From Nematostella vectensis (taxonomy: Eukaryota; Cnidaria; Anthozoa; Actiniaria; Edwardsiidae), in the NCBI RefSeq assembly GCF_932526225.1, contig NC_064038.1:188001-252000 (forward strand): a DNA stretch of 64,000 nt. Reading direction: 5' to 3'. Shown piece by piece: positions 63,494 through 64,000 of this stretch. The position numbers were made by a program, and so were the translations under genes. The first letter of the stretch is position 1; each line of letters starts with the position of its first letter. Under the pieces are notes generated by a model. It was not told the DNA's origin. It worked only from the letters and a program-made list of their open reading frames with translations, and searched no databases.

Positions 63494-64000
63494 TCGTAGA
63501 GCTCGTATCGTTCCTCCTAAATAACAAACAAAATAATGTGTGTTATTATCTTGGTGCAAAGGAATCTACAGTAGTTTTGTAATCAAATAATTGTTTTACT
63601 ATTAACACACTTGTTCTTTCAACCAGTTTGTTGGTCTCACAAATAGACTTTTAATAAACTGGTATCCCCCCCTCTCCACTCAATAAAGGGTCAGCGTCAT
63701 GGTATTGCGCATGTCTGGAGTCAGTGTTTATTGTAGGCTTTCAATTGTCTACACACAGTTGAACTTTAATAGTTGTCAATGCTTTGTTAAAATAATATTC
63801 GATATTTTACTGAATGTTTATTGACAGTTTGTTTGCATTTCCTTTGAATGCAAGTCTTCCACATGTACCAAAGTCTCATAGGTCAACATTAGAATTTGAC
63901 TGAAATTCATTGTGTCCTGGCCGGAGAGCTATTGCAAAGCTCTTCATCACACTGCACTTTGAAGCATATTCTATGTATGCTTCTTTGTACAAAATGTACC
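63494..64000 (+). repeat. Array copy 38 (partial, 507 bp, cut by window edge)
   Basis: The first 507 bases match copy 32 (ATGGTATTGCG, GTTTGCATTT, AAGTCTCATAG), except that it keeps CTTTTAAT where copy 32 has CTTTAAAT. The array clearly continues beyond the window. Confidence 0.95.

Larger units (their letters stand above)
1..64000. repeat. Tandem array of a ~1.69-kb unit, 37 full copies plus one partial
   Basis: The same unit recurs head to tail with no spacer and no inverted copy. I phased units on the motif TCGTAGAGCTCG, which falls at 1, 1689, 3395, 5352, 7309 and so on to 63494. Thirty-four full copies are 1685-1706 bp; three are 1957-1961 bp because of an internal duplication. Differences between copies are scattered substitutions plus length changes in A- and C-runs, so overall identity is high (not computed). 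The unit start is arbitrary, since no flanking sequence shows the true register. Each standard unit carries SacI (GAGCTC), BamHI (GGATCC), XbaI (TCTAGA) and two NheI (GCTAGC) sites, so most of these enzymes should give a ladder near 1.7 kb. This is satellite or macrosatellite organisation. No rRNA, histone or snRNA gene was recognised in the unit. Confidence 0.98.

Noticed and set aside
1-64000. CRISPR array or bacterial repeat locus
   Set aside because: The repeated unit is 1.69 kb with no short repeat-spacer pattern and no cas genes.
1-64000. Ribosomal DNA intergenic spacer or telomeric repeats
   Set aside because: No rRNA sequence and no telomere-type hexamer runs are present anywhere in the window.

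Overview
The whole window is one head-to-tail tandem array. A unit of about 1.69 kb repeats 37 complete times, followed by a 507-base partial 38th copy. There is no unique sequence at either end, so the array runs past both edges of the window. I found no convincing protein-coding gene. The many open frames of 60-180 codons are the same few chance frames repeated in every unit. They shift when A-runs change length, and they stay open because the copies are nearly identical. This points to a eukaryotic genome, probably animal and AT-rich: a long satellite-like array, RNA polymerase III-type box motifs, A- and C-homopolymer microsatellites, and no bacterial gene organisation. The species cannot be named from the sequence.

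Unit layout, using copy 1 (1-1688): an AT-rich leader with a SacI site, a C-tract and two inverted repeats (1-540); a pyrimidine tract ending in TAG (565-590); a perfect 9-bp stem-loop followed directly by TATATAA (619-651); a hypervariable poly-A tract (767-791); a GC-richer core (792-1140) with a tRNA-like T-arm/B-box and an A-box-like motif, both on the minus strand, and a dense CpG cluster; a T-rich tract ending in TTTACAG (1167-1233); three 13-14-bp subrepeats (1282-1321); two perfect palindromes (1367-1380 and 1439-1450); and an AT-rich tail back to the next unit.

Most copies are 1685-1706 bp. Copies 3, 4 and 24 are 1957, 1957 and 1961 bp because an internal segment of about 267 bp (TATA/stem-loop to poly-A) is duplicated in tandem. 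Diagnostic variants show multi-unit blocks copied elsewhere in the array: copies 30-32 reappear as 36-38 (shift about 10.15 kb), copies 9-11 as 18-20 (about 15.27 kb), copies 5-6 as 26-27 (about 35.87 kb), and copies 1-2 as the second half of 24 plus 25 (39.8 kb), with a further relative at 12-13. Copies 3 and 4 match at every site I compared. This is what unequal crossing-over and gene conversion produce.

The best candidate for a function inside the unit is the minus-strand module: an A-box-like motif, a perfect B-box, a tRNA-like T-arm and an immediate poly-T run that could end Pol III transcription. This is inference. It could equally be a decayed tRNA-derived element carried along by the array.
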